A stretch of DNA of 64,000 bases from Rosellinia necatrix (Eukaryota; Ascomycota; Sordariomycetes; Xylariales; Xylariaceae): contig JAGYVD010000010.1 in assembly GCA_021209875.1 (NCBI GenBank), positions 620,001 through 684,000 on the forward strand, in the 5' to 3' direction. The first letter of the stretch is position 1. The number at the start of each line of letters is the position of its first letter. This document shows positions 11,089-23,006 of this stretch, in pieces. The notes below the pieces were generated by a model that was given only the letters and a program-made list of their open reading frames with translations, was not told the origin of the DNA and did no database searches. The position numbers were made by a program, and so were the translations under genes.

Positions 11089-12105
11089 CAGTCGGTCCAC
11101 AAAAATGACGATCGGGTGGGTACTAAAAGGTACTTCTGTAAAAAACATATATTAATTAAAAATCTAATTTAATAAGTATAAAAAACTAAAGCAATATTAT
11201 TATAGATTTAAATTTTAAGTTTTTATATATTATTTTAAATTATTACTTATTATTATAAATAAACAGAATTTTATATTTAAAGATTTAATTTAAAATTTTT
11301 ATGCTATATTTTAAATTAATTATATATAAATATTTTTATATATATAAAATTAATAAAAATTAAAATTAGCATAAAATTATATTAAATATTTTAAAAATAT
11401 TAATATATTTTTAAATAATTATTTTTATTTTAAATATATATTATTAAATATTTTTTTAAAAATTAAAATTTAAAAAGCTAAAAATAAATTTATTTAATTT
11501 TTATAGTTTTTATATATAATAGCTTTATAAATAATTAATTTAAATTTAAAGCTTGTTTATTTTTCTGATTTTTTTTAAATGTAAAAATGTCATGGGCAGT
11601 GCCCATAAGGAAGTATCGGCGCACGGGCCGATACGGGCAAACTGCCATACACCCCTATCCCAAGCAATTGCCGAATAGCTCGTGAACTAACCACCAAACC
11701 TGGACTAGTACAACTGGAACTGACCAGCCCTATAAAACTGCGTCTCACGAGCCACGCACACACTGTTTATAACTTCTGCTACTTAGCTAGAAAATAGACC
11801 TTATTTGCTACCCTGATAGGTGTACCTTTGGGCATAGCCCATCACAAAAAAAAAAATTATTAAAATTTTTTAATATTAAGTATTTTAATGTACTGTTTTT
11901 TAACTAATAAAAAACTATACTTTAAAAAATCTAAAAAAAAATTTAAAATTACAACTTTAAAGATTTTATTAATAAAAATCTAAATATAATTTCTATTGTT
12001 TTATTTTAATATAAATATTTCTAGAAATTTAACAGTTAAAAAGGTGAGTTTAGGTGATTTTATGTGTAAAAACAGAATCTGATCGTCAATTAATTTTACC
12101 CACTG
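11089..12105. mobile_element. RIP-degraded TA-target DNA transposon relic
   Basis: A 1,017-bp insertion bounded by the dinucleotide TA on both sides (11087-11088 and 12106-12107). The terminal 25 bp (11089-11113 and 12081-12105) are imperfect inverted repeats: both start CAGT and both end TGACGATC when read inward, 18 of 25 positions identical without gaps. The interior is almost pure A/T with no open frame, as expected after repeat-induced point mutation. TA target and CAGT-start inverted repeats fit the Tc1/mariner superfamily. At under 800 bp without the nested LTR it is shorter than an autonomous element, so it is internally deleted or a MITE. It interrupts the GCAGGTA minisatellite. Confidence 0.7.
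11588..11846. mobile_element. Nested solo LTR (family 2)
   Basis: A 259-bp block of ordinary base composition inside the AT-only relic. It starts TGTCATGGGC and ends GCCCATCACA, inverted repeats identical at 9 of 10 positions with the canonical TG...CA ends of LTRs. AAAAA flanks both sides and may be a 5-bp target duplication, although the A-rich surroundings make that weak. A TATAAAA box lies at about 11730. It has not been mutated to AT, so it is younger than the element it sits in. Confidence 0.6.
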
Positions 12106-14077
12106 TAGCAGGTAGCAGGTAACAGGTCAAACTGCATTCGTCCAGTGTGTGTCTAAGTGCTAAACTGAGAGAGTGCCCAGGATGATGATTAATGATATGC
12201 TTGACCTTGCTCACCTTGCCCATTCAACTTCGGAACCGATGCCTTAGGAGGTATGTGCTAGGCTCGGCAGTCTAAGAAGCGTCAGGACTTGAAATGTTGC
12301 ATTGTTATTTGTTAGGCGCAAACCTTCATCCGTGGTCCCTGTATGTTACAGAAGCTTCGAACCCGCTACCGACGTGTAGATATAAATACAGTATTATTAG
12401 CACTGTCTCTTCAACATCTTCTTATTCGCGGCCAATAAAATCCCTGATTTTCTTAGGTACTTTTAAGACAGGTAGAGCCTGCCTATATCTACACTAGTAG
12501 CTAGTAGTTCTATTACCCCTCCCCCACTTGAGAGTTCCAAGGTTGCTTAAGAAGGCTCTCAAGTCCAAGCACCCCATGTATTCGTTAATCACGTAGGTTG
12601 GCAAAATAACAATTAATAAAAAAACATATATGAAAAACGCGCGCAAATATATCCGATTTACACACAGCGGTCCGTGACTTGGCAAGCCCAATTGCCTGTG
12701 TACGATGCCGGATGGGACCGCCTAAAACAACCATGGGAAGCACTTTTGACAAGAGGCAAGAGGTGCCCAACCATGAATGGAACGTGGTTTGGCTAGGTAC
12801 CTAAGGGGTAAGGGAGACAGTGCCGAAGAGACTCCACTACATGCCACTTATACACTACTTAGGATACCTACCTACCTGCATACTACCGAAGCAGATAAGT
12901 AGGTACCTACGTGTGCATAGGTGCCTGTGCATGTAGGTGCCTGCCCTACTTGCTAGTACCTCTCTGGTGTCGACCCGCCTCCCCTTCCCCTCTACACCCC
13001 AGCGCATGGCGTTCGCCCATCCACTTCCTTCTGATTTCCGTTGTGTTACCACGACGCCGGCATTCTTCCTGGGAGTTGGGAGCGAACGCCATTGTGTGCC
13101 TATCGGGATTTTAGCCTTTCTGAAGCAGCAACGACCAACAGCCTTCTTCCCTGGAACTGGCCCGGCACTGAAGAGAGGAACGTCACGGTTGTCTGCGGTT
13201 GGAATCCCAGACACGGGTACCCAAGATAACGACTCGGTGGGCCATAGGCGGTTGATCAACATCCATCCAGCCATCCATCCATCCATCCATCCATCAACCA
13301 TCTAACTGCACTGGACCTGCGCGGCAAATCCTCCCAGCCCACACCTCAAACTACGCCACGGTACAACACAGCGCTGTTGGGTGCATGTCTAGATAACCAG
13401 CGTACGACAGCCCCCCGAGACCACCTACCTCTGGCCTGTACTCCTTGTCCCTGCCTGCCCCTTGTTCTTCCCCCGTTTGGCCTTCGTCCACGCTTAATTC
13501 AGTGCTGAAGCCATCTTCAGTCCGGCCCTGCTACCACGTCTCGGCGCTGGACACACGAGGCGCAAGCCGCCCACCGCACCTTTTACCAACCTACATCTTT
13601 AGACTGGGTACCCTGCTTAACTCCCCTACACATCACCCAAGCCGTCGTGTCGGTTTTGCCAAGCCAATTCGAAGAAATCAACAAGGACAGAGAGGTGGTC
13701 CTTCAGTTGGGTCGGATCGGGTCTCGCGCGCGTCATCCCCGTTGGCTCTCTTCGGCTCCTCGACTCCCCCACTGCTCGGTCTGCAAGCTAAAGCAAAGCT
13801 GGGCGCAAGCATCCAAGCAGTCAGTGCTGTTCGTTAGTCAGTCAGTGACTTCCGCCATCTTCATGCTTTTGCCTTCTAGGTGCCTATCGATCTCGCCCTT
13901 GGCTCGGTAACCCAAGCCGCCTTCAGTGGTCCACGCGACTGCGTACAGCCCTCATACCTATTTTGGCAGCGGTTTCACACCTATCAGCACACTCACCGCC
14001 GCCTTATCATCACCACGGCTCTCCCTATCATACGCATACGCTCGGATCTATCGCCGGCGCCTATACCGCAGCCCAAA
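12106..14077. other. Intergenic, long leader of WD40 gene
   Basis: About 2 kb without a convincing gene. The left part continues the GCAGGTA array for about 20 bp. Short frames at 12855-13305 and 13445-13910 lack domains. The last 600 bp before 14078 is C/T-rich and may be promoter and 5' leader of the WD40 gene. A CATC microsatellite lies at 13261-13297. Confidence 0.5.
13261..13297. repeat. (CATC)n microsatellite
   Basis: About nine ATCC/CATC units with one interruption, in non-coding DNA upstream of the WD40 gene. Confidence 0.9.
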
Positions 14078-16079
14078 ATGAATCATCCGCCGGGGCAGTA
14101 CGGGACCGCCCCGAGACGGCCAAATAATGCGTATGGTACCCAGCACGTTTCTGACGAGCTTCATATCCCTCCCAGCTCGATGAACCATGCCGCCGGCAGC
14201 GCCGCGGCCGCGGCCGGCCAGATATCTCCCCGAGACTTCGCCACAGCGCCTGGGCCTCAACACCCCTCACAACCCGGTAACCCATCGCAATATCAGTCTT
14301 CTTCCGCCGTCCCCAACGTTCTCCAGCCCGGCCGCCCCGCCATCATGGGCGCCAACACCGTCCCTACGTTGTCGGCCATGTCCGGTGCCATACAACATTC
14401 TCCAAGCGAATACACATCGCCTTCCAAGCCTCCATCGCTGAGTATGTCGCATACATACGCAAGGTCGAGCCCCGCCGATCCCTACGACGCCTCAACCTCC
14501 GGTACCTATACACCATACACACCTACTACGCCCGGGGGTTCGGCAATTCCTGGCCCATCTCAATACATCTCGCCTCAGGATTCCAAGTACACCCTTCCCG
14601 GTTCCCAGAGGAATATTTCCAACACCCCACTCGGCCTCGCTGATATCAGGCCACGCGCCGACTCGAGTCTGTCCGACAGCCAGCCTGGTACCATGGGATA
14701 CGAGCTTGCCAATCCCCAGTCTTCGACAAGTAACTACATGGCGCCTTGGGCCCTTTATGCCTTTGATTGGTGTAAGTGGGCGCCCCAAGGCAAAGGGGCT
14801 GGCAAGGTGGCCATCGGTAGCTACCTAGAAGATGGACACAATTTTGTACGTCTTTCAAGCTTTACTTTTCCAACTATCCCTCGCAGTACTGTCCCATTTA
14901 CCGTTTGGTGTCGACAAACTAACAATTTGGTATCAGATACAAATTCTTGATACCCAAATTGTGAACACGCCCTCCGATATATATACCTCCGGCTCATCTA
15001 AACACTGCCTAGAATTTACCAAAATCGCGGAGGCGACGCATTCGTACCCCGTCACGCGTCTACTATGGGAACCTCCATCATCACAGAAACAATCGACTGA
15101 CTTGCTGGCGACTTCTGGCGATCATCTCAGGCTCTGGTCTCTCCCCACAGATACGCAGGCGGCGCATTCAAACTCAATCAACAAGTCTGCATTGGCCCCC
15201 CCTATCACAAAATTAACCCCATTGGCCCTGCTATCTAATTCAAAGACACCTGACCACACAGCCCCGCTGACCTCGCTTGATTGGAATACTGTCTCTCCAA
15301 GCCTCATCATCACCTCTAGCATCGACACAACCTGCACCATCTGGGACATACCTTCTCTGACTGCGAAGACGCAACTAATCGCACACGATAAAGAGGTCTA
15401 CGACGTTCGGTTTTGTGCCAACAGTGTAGACGTCTTTGTGAGCTGCGGGCAGGATGGAAGCGTGCGAATGTTCGATCTCCGGAGCCTAGAGCATAGTACT
15501 ATTATTTATGAACCCACAACCAAAGACGATAGAGGTATGTCCGTATCCATGGGGCGCATGTTTGTCTTCCCCTCCTACTCTCTTATACTCACCATGCATA
15601 CAGACGCCAATGGTGGTCGGATCAGCCCTACACTAGCTCAGCAAACCATGTCGAATGCGCCTCCGCTCCTAAGGCTTGCCACTTCGCCACACGACACTCA
15701 CCTTCTGGCCACGTTTGCTCAAGATTCTAACACCATCCGAATCCTGGATGTTCGACAACCAGGTCAGGCGTTGCTAGAGTTACGCGGGCATGGGGGGGCG
15801 GTCAACTCGGTAGAATGGTCGCCGGGGAGGAGAGGGCTGCTTGCATCAGGCGGAGACGATTCCCAAGTCTTGCTATGGGATCTCATGAACAGTAGCCCGG
15901 CTACTGGGCCCTCGCCTAACGGCAGCGGGGGAACAGAAAAACATCTCACGCCTGTGGCTAGCTGGAATTGCGACTACGAAGTTGGCAACTTGGGTTGGGC
16001 TCCTCCCCTCCAAACCGACGGTACCGGGGACTGGCTTGGTGTAAGTGGTGGGCGCGGGGTCTGGGGTGTTAAGGTCTGA
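14078..16079 (+). CDS. DCAF7/WDR68-type WD40 repeat protein
   Basis: Three exons, 14078-14845, 14937-15534 and 15604-16079, give 613 residues. Intron 1 (91 bp, GTACGT, CTAAC branch, ATCAG) joins EDGHNF to IQILDTQ; intron 2 (69 bp, GTATGT, ATACAG) joins KDDR to DANGGR. Residues 1-225 are a Pro/Ser/Tyr-rich disordered extension typical of fungal homologues. The WD40 propeller follows: APWALYAFDWCKWAP, LLATSGDHLRLWSL, VSCGQDGSVRMFDLRS, NTIRILDVRQPG and LLASGGDDSQVLLWDL are visible blades. The family (AN11/LWD/WDR68/DCAF7) acts as a scaffold for DYRK-type kinases, transcription factors and CUL4-DDB1 ubiquitin ligase; the role in fungi is inferred. The start is the first ATG of the disordered region, after CCCAAA; an in-frame ATG further upstream is less likely. 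Confidence 0.85.
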
Positions 16080-17596
16080 AGGAAGGGGAAAGCCTGCAAA
16101 CACGACAATCCTAGGCCCTCCTCCTCCTCCTCCTTACGGGGTGGAGGCAATGAAGCAGCAGAAGGGGGCTCCATTATAGTTTACGTACCCTAAGTACGGG
16201 CAAATCCCTCCTGTTGAAGTTCAGAGCGATGGAACAACGACGCGGTGGCGATGAGCGTGTATGATGAGCATACCCCAAGAAGTGGGCATGGGGTGATAGT
16301 GTATTGGGGACCTGCATAGGCTGGGATGCGGAAAAACGAAGGCCACGCCGGGAATTAGACGATGACGGTCGGGGGGACAATGCCGTTCTGATCTTGGGCG
16401 GCGCGGGTCGCATGGGATTCTATATCACACCCATGCACGCACATGTTTTATTTTGTTGTTTTTAAAGCATACAAATGCGATAGTGGTGTGGCTGGTGCGG
16501 CGGCGGTAGGTGGCCGTCGTCGGTAGGGAAGGTAAGCAAGCGCAATATCCTACGCTATTGGGAGAGGGATAGCTATCTGTGACAGATTCAAATTTGAGCT
16601 ATTCGCGTCTCGAGTGGCCTTGCCTTTCAAGGTCTTACTTCCGTAGAACCGCATGGCCTGCGTCGTATGCATCACTGGGGGCATCATCGCAAGCATGGTC
16701 GAGATAAGCAAATTAGCCCTCTGTTTGAGCTTGACAGCCGCTGTCAAGCTCACCCCGTGCATAGTGTTTTGAATATGTCTCATCTACTGTAGGCAGAATG
16801 AGGTAGGTTGGTTATATGCTATCTGCAAGATCTAGATAGTTGCCTTTGCGAGTCAGAATACATATACAGTGTTTGTAACATCACAAGCTTCAATGAATTA
16901 AGTTTGGGAGGTTTTTTTTTTCCCCCCCCAAGTTCCAGATGAAGAGTAATGTGGGTATAAAATAAAAGCCCCTCGTCTCCTAAGGAAACTCGGGTACTAC
17001 CTAGGTGCCATGGCCTCGGTAATTCGAGCGATCGATTGGAGATAGCCACACTCCGAAAGTTGGCACTGATCTCATAGGTGACACCAGGGCTCCTCACAGG
17101 CAATCGATGCCTATGGCTACAGCGTAAGAGCACGTTTTCATCTAGCATCTCTGATTCGCATCATCATTCATCCACCATTATAAACATGCATTAGACCAAA
17201 TTGGGAAAGGCGCAGATCTGAGCTCTCGACTAAGCACGCACCGGTATGTAAAGGGTTGCAAGGGTTCGCCGCCCTGGCCACCTGCGGTAGTATACTTAGG
17301 TACAAGCAGTTACCCAGTACCAACTAGTGCGTCGCCATGCAAGAGCGCGCGTTGGAGAATCGATTCCATTGAAAGAGCACAAGTTTCCACAACCAACCTC
17401 TCTGCCTTATGCCACCTCTCCCTCTCTTCCTCATTGCCTCCAGCTCCCCCTAATCCGCACAATATCTCCCATTCGCATCGCTCCTTCCTCTTCAATCTGT
17501 ACGCATTGCGTCACATCCACATAGCATCGCATCCACGAAGCATCGCATCCACGACCTCCAGCCGTTGCACACGCTGCACATTGGCACATCGGCACA
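16080..17596. other. Intergenic between WD40 gene and spt5
   Basis: About 1.5 kb. No frame here has domain or codon support. It contains a perfect 11-bp inverted repeat at 16727-16751 (listed separately) and, just before spt5, a C/T-rich stretch (17390-17590) that likely is core promoter and 5' leader, including a short imperfect repeat of CATCGCATCCACGA. Confidence 0.55.
16727..16751. repeat. Perfect 11-bp inverted repeat (hairpin)
   Basis: GAGCTTGACAG at 16727-16737 and its exact reverse complement CTGTCAAGCTC at 16741-16751, separated by CCG. It sits about 650 bp after the WD40 stop codon and 850 bp before spt5. It could be a hairpin in a long 3' UTR or a dimer-binding operator; nothing decides between them. 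Confidence 0.85.
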
Positions 17597-20500
17597 ATGA
17601 GCGACCCGCGCGACTACAATGAAGCCGAGTCCGAAGAGGAGGACGACTTCAATCCGGCCCCTGCCGACATGAGCGACGACGAAGTCAAAGGCGACGCGGA
17701 TGCCGACGAAGATGAGGATGATAACGACAGCAGACGACCAGCAAAAGAATCATCGCCGGCTCGCCACAGGCAAACAGCCGATGACGAGGATGACGACGAC
17801 GACGGCGGGGAGAGAGATGAGGAAGATGACGACGACGACGAAGAGGAGGATGAGGATGAGGAAATACAGGTGATTTAATATCTTGCCCTTCGGTCTTGTT
17901 TCTGTGGAACCGCGCAGCCTAACCCCGTACGCACCACCAGGGACATCGTCGCAAGCGCCGTCGAGACAAGCGGAATGCCTTCATTGATATCGAAGCCGAG
18001 GTCGATGACGAAGACGAACCCGAAGATGATGAGGAAGCGGAAGCGGAGAACGAAGGTTTCATCGAACAGGAAGAACCCGGTGATTTCGGGGACGCCGGCC
18101 GGTTAGAGTCCGACAGAAGACACAGAGAGCTGGATCTGCAACGCGATCGCATGAACCATGAAGACCTCCAGAAGGAAGCAGAGTCTTTTGTCCGCAAATA
18201 TGGCCACCGACGACATGCCCGAGGCATGGGCGATACTAGCGTTGTTCCCCAGAGACTTCTCCTTCCGAGTGTCGATGACCCCAGCATCTGGGGCGTGCGT
18301 TGCAAGGAAGGCAAGGAGCGGGAGGTTATTTTCTCCATCACGAAGCGCATCCAAGAAAAAACAGGAACCAAGGACGAACTGGGCATTACCGCAGCGTTCG
18401 AACGAGGCGGCCCAAATTCCATTATGAAAGGCCTGATCTACGTGGAGGCTTATAGGCAGACCGATATCCTACAAGCTCTCGACGGGATGCTTAACGTGTA
18501 TCCCCGAACCAAACTTCTCCTAGTCGACATCAAGGAGATGCCCGACCTCTTGCGGGTTCAGAAGACCCCTACATTAGAGCCGGGCGCATGGGTGCGGCTT
18601 AGACGACCCCTAAAATATGCTGGCGACTTGGCCCAGGTTCAAGATATCACTGAGAATGGCCTGGATGTGAGAGTGCGGTTCATTCCCAGGTTAGATTACG
18701 GAACACGAGACGAATCATTATCCGGAACCGCCGCAGACGGTAAACGCAAGCGCCCCATTTTTGGCCCCAAGCCTCCTCAAAAGCTCTTTAGCGAGGTTGA
18801 GGCCAGAAAGAGGAACCCCCGCAACCTTACGGGCAACCCCCAGACTAACGTTTGGACCTACAACGGTGATCAGTTCGAGGGTGGCTTTATGGTTAAAGAC
18901 ATCAAGATTCAACACCTTAGCGTCGATGACGTTAGCCCAACATTGGAAGAAGTAACAAGGTTTACCTCGGGCGGCGAAGACGGCGTTGAGAATATTGATC
19001 TCAAGTCGCTTGCTGCCAGCCTCCGAGACAGCAATGCCACTACTACCTATCTGCCCAATGACGTTGTTGAGGTTTATGAGGGTGAGCAGAAAGGCGTCAT
19101 CGGCAAAGCTACAAAAGTACTCGCAGACATCGTCACTTTAGAAGTCACGGCGGGTGAACTCGTCGGGCAGACCATTGATGTACCCACGAAAGGTCTACGC
19201 AAACGATTTCAACTTGGTGACCACGTGAAGGTCATCGGAGGCAGCAGATATCGAGACGAACTCGGCATGGTCGTTAAGATTTCTGAGGACCGAGTGACCC
19301 TTCTCACCGACCAGACCAACACGGAAATCACCGTTTTTAGTAAAGATTTGCGAGAGGCTAGCGATATCGCTGGTCAAGGTTCGCTCGGCCAGTATTCTCT
19401 CTTGGATCTTGTTCAATTGGACCCAACTACCGTTGGCTGTATCGTCAAGGTGGACCGCGAATCGCTGGTGGTGCTGGATCAGAATGGCGATACCCGACAG
19501 GTTATGCCATCACAGATTGCAAACAAATTGCCCAAGAGAAAACTGGCTGTGGCTGCCGATCGTACGGGTTCCGAAATTCGACCAGACGACGTAGTCAAGG
19601 AGTACGGTGGCATGGGTCGGCAAGGCAAGATCATTCACATCCATCGTAGCTACGTATTCTGTCATACGCATCAAACGACGGAAAACGCCGGCATTTTCGT
19701 TTCCCGAGTAAGCAGCGTGTCAACTATATCTGCCAAGGGAGGTCGGATCAACGCTGCGTCGTCAGGGCCTGATTTAGACGCAATGAATCCTGCCAAAAAA
19801 CTGAATCCCGCGGGGAAAAATGACATGCCACCTCCCCGGCAAGTATTTGGCAGGGATAAACTTGTTGGCCAGACCGTCACTATTCGCAAAGGAGGTTGGA
19901 AAGGTCTTTTAGGCCGAGTCAAGGATACCACCGACACCCATGCCCGCGTAGAGCTACACACCAAGAGTAAAGTCATCAGTGTGCCCAAAACGGATCTCAT
20001 GGTCAGGGACAGCGTCAGTGGACGTGAGATAAAAAATTACGAAAGCAGACGACCAGGTGGCCCCAATGGAACCCCCGCAAGATCACAGGAACGCGCTGCC
20101 CCGGACTGGAATGGCGGAGGTCGTACCCCTGTCGCTATGTCTTCGGCACGAACTCCGGCTTGGAAGACACCATCAGGAGGGGCTGGAGGTCGAACACCCG
20201 CTTGGGGCAAAGGGGGCGATGGCGGGCGGACGCCCGCATGGGCTGACGGCTCGAGAACTGTTAACCCTTATGACGGTAGCAAGACGGCCTACGGCTCGGG
20301 TGGTCGTACACCTGCCTGGTCTTCGGGTGGCTCCAAAACTCCGGCCCACGACTTTGGGTCCAAAACACCAGCTTATGGCGGCAGCAGTAACGATACGTGG
20401 GGTTCGGGTTCGAAGACACCATATGGCGCCTCAGCATACGGCGCTTCGGCGGCAACACCTGGGGCGAGTGGAAGCGACTCTTGGGGTTATACGCCGGGCG

Positions 20501-20793
20501 CAGGTGGGTCATCTGACGCGCCTACGCCCATGCTGGGTGCCCCGACGCCCGGCGCCATCAATGCCCTGACCCCCGCATTCAGTGCGCCCACACCCGGTGC
20601 CTTGAATGCGCCCACGCCCGGAGGCGGCTGGCAAGGCGGCTGGGGAGCCGAATCCGCACCAACCCCTGCTGCCGCCGCTCCCACGCCTGCGGCTAGTGGG
20701 TTCGCGTCGTCGAGCGCATACTACGAACCACCGACCCCGGGGGGGTATGCCGAGACACCCGCCGCAGGACCGAGATACACCGATGATGATTAG
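17597..20793 (+). CDS. spt5: Transcription elongation factor Spt5
   Basis: Two exons, 17597-17869 and 17941-20793, give 1,041 residues, the usual fungal length. The 71-bp intron (GTGATT donor, CCTAACC branch, ACCAG acceptor) falls in the acidic N-terminus and is phase 0. Spt5 pairs with Spt4 on elongating RNA polymerase (DSIF complex) in the nucleus. Residues 1-150 are Asp/Glu runs. The NGN domain, which binds Spt4 and the polymerase clamp, covers about 205-300 ([22 protein letters not shown]). KOW modules follow, e.g. [56 protein letters not shown], and [18 protein letters not shown]. The C-terminal region from about 815 is a set of [14 protein letters not shown] and APTPGA repeats, the phosphorylatable CTR. 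The ATG at 17597 follows CACA and gives the expected acidic start. Confidence 0.96.
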
Positions 20794-21475
20794 GCTGGTT
20801 TCACTGCAGGCCGACAAACTGGTGGGGGGGGATCTAGATGGAGTTTTGGTGCTTTTCATAGCCAATACATGAACTAACGGGCCTAGCCGTAAGCATGTCA
20901 AGTAAAATTATTGATTTTCGGACGGCCGTCTACAGCAATACATAGCGTATGTAATGATATACATGAAAATTTGGTATAATTCGGGCATGTGACCTTGTGC
21001 AATATTGTTCATCGACTACAAGTCTGTTCGAACTCAAACTGGTTCTATTGTTTTAGAGGAGGGGATGAGGGAACAAACAATACTCTGTTGTTCGTCCTAT
21101 TCGAACATTACATGTTCTTTGAGTTGCGACTGCCATTTTAATTGCTGTTTAATGTTCGTAAGGATATATGCATATATATTTATATATATAGGCACAGCGT
21201 CTCTTTTGTGATGTCTCCTTATACACATATCGCAACTGTCTACACGTTCTCAACTTTACGACACCTGAGGCTACTCCGACTCCTTACTTACTTACTTACC
21301 ACACACAGAGATATCTAACCTAAGCGCTTGAAGTCTCTTTCAACTTGAAAGTGATTTTTTTTTCTTCGAATCGCAACAACAAAAGCAAAAGCTCACCAAA
21401 AAAAGAAAAAGAAAAAAGAAAAAGAAAAAAAAAAGAGAGATAGATAGAGAGAGAGAGAGAGAGAACAGCTCAAGG
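20794..21475. other. Intergenic with purine-rich leader
   Basis: Spt5 3' region followed by a probable promoter. From about 21403 to 21466 the sequence is A/G only (GAAAAA units, then GATA and GA units), directly ahead of the Cys-rich ORF; such purine tracts are common in fungal core promoters and 5' leaders. Confidence 0.6.
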
Positions 21476-21575
21476 ATGTGTCTCTACCAGGACATCCACA
21501 CGGCGCACCACCACACCGAGATCAGCGCCTGCCCGGACGAGCGGGCCGCCCACCGCTGCGCACTGCGGTACCCGA

Positions 21576-21606
<31 letters not shown>

Positions 21607-21946
21607 GGGGCACAAGTGCCCGCTGCACTCGTGCTGCCGGCTGTCGCGGGCGCGCGTGCGCCGCTGCCGCGCCGACCTCGAGCGGCCGGGCAGCTGCGGC
21701 CGAGCGGTCCCGGCGGACGACGGGCGCTGCGCGCGGCGGGCGGCTGGTCCGGGACCGCCCTCTTCGCCGCGTTCCGGGACGGCGAGGAGGAGGCGCTCTG
21801 GCCCGGAAGACTTCAGTGGCGACGGCGGTGGCGATGGTGATGGTGATGCCCCCTTCCGCCGCGGGCGCCGGCGCCGGCTTGTACACGATGACTTTCTGGC
21901 CGGAGGACGGCTTCGGCATGATCAAGCTGGCGTGTGGCGAGTATGA
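21476..21946 (+). CDS. Small Cys/His-rich hypothetical protein
   Basis: A 156-codon frame starting MCLYQDIHTAHHHTEISACPD. The first 80 codons are strongly coding by third-position C/G use and carry Cys at spaced positions (C2, C19, C28, then CPLHSCC and CxxxLxRPGSC), with an Ala run encoded by GCG repeats. This resembles short Cys-rich MCLY-type hypothetical proteins I know from Sordariomycetes; no function is known. Beyond about 21740 this frame becomes Arg/Gly-rich, while other plus frames look better (GWSGTALFAAFRDGEEEALW at about 21745-21800, then TMTFWPEDGFGMIKLACGEY at about 21880-21950). An unrecognised intron or frameshifts may therefore be present, and the 3' end is uncertain. Confidence 0.42.
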
Positions 21947-22588
21947 ATATGAATATGAAGATGGCGATTACGAGTGGATCCCACGCGAAGGGGGAGAGAC
22001 GAGAAAGCTGGGAGTGGCGAGGGCGAGGGCGAGGGCGAGGTCCCTGCTTCTTAGATGAGATGGGGGAAGGGCGCGGACGGAGTGCCGCTGCCTGCCTGCC
22101 CGTTGTTGGGGGTGGCCATGGTGAAGTATAGAGTGCTAGATAATGGTGTCGAGTTAGGTACCTACCTACCTACCTACCACCCACCTTATTTCTAGAGTAG
22201 ATCAAGTAATAAAGTTAAATCGCAATTTCACGTATTCATGCATGTGACTAGGTAGTGTAAAAGGGGAGCTATTCAGTATGGTTGGTTTCTACGGGCCATC
22301 AGCTCACCCTACGTGAATAAAAGCGGATTATTTGTCTCTCGGTGTTGTTATTTATACCTTAGGTAGATATTTATGATACATTTTTTTTTCTTCCTCTATG
22401 GATGATATATATATATATATATATGCCGGCAGATTATGACGCGCGTGAAAGACCTGGATTTGCTTGCTTGCTTGCTACCTACCCAGGTAAGGTAAAAGGT
22501 AAGGTAAAAGGTAAGGGTAGGTAGGTAAAGGGGAGGTTTTACACACATCAAATTCAAAGCAACGTCCGAATTGGGCCCCCTCCCTACG
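21947..22588. other. Intergenic, convergent spacer
   Basis: About 640 bp between the Cys-rich ORF and the 3' end of qutR. It has short repeats of GGCGAGG (about 22017-22040), TACC repeats (22160-22175), a TA run (about 22407-22424) and GGTAAGGTAAAA repeats (22487-22520). No coding support. Confidence 0.55.
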
Positions 22589-22974
22589 CTACGGCTCCTG
22601 CTCCGTGATGCTGTTGAGCCGGTGCTGGAGCGGGTAGGAGCCGGCCTCGCCGGCGGACGACTTGAGCACCTGCGCGCGCATCAGCCGCCTCGGGGCCCGC
22701 CGGCCGGTGAACAGCTCGAACTGGGCGAAGCCCTGCTCGGGCAGCAGGTCCAGGCTGTCCATGACCACCCAGCCGCGGTGGGCCTCGGCGCGCGTCTGGA
22801 GGATCAGGGGCGTGTCCAGGACCTTGTACGAGAAGTCGACGACGACGCCGCCCGTGGGGCTGCCCATCCAGGCCTCCGGGAGCGTGAAGTTGGCCGGCGG
22901 GGGCGGGGACGGGGACGGGGACGGGGGCGGTGGCCGGCGGTCCTCCTCGACGGCGGGGGAGATCATCGTCGTAT

Positions 22975-23006
<32 letters not shown>

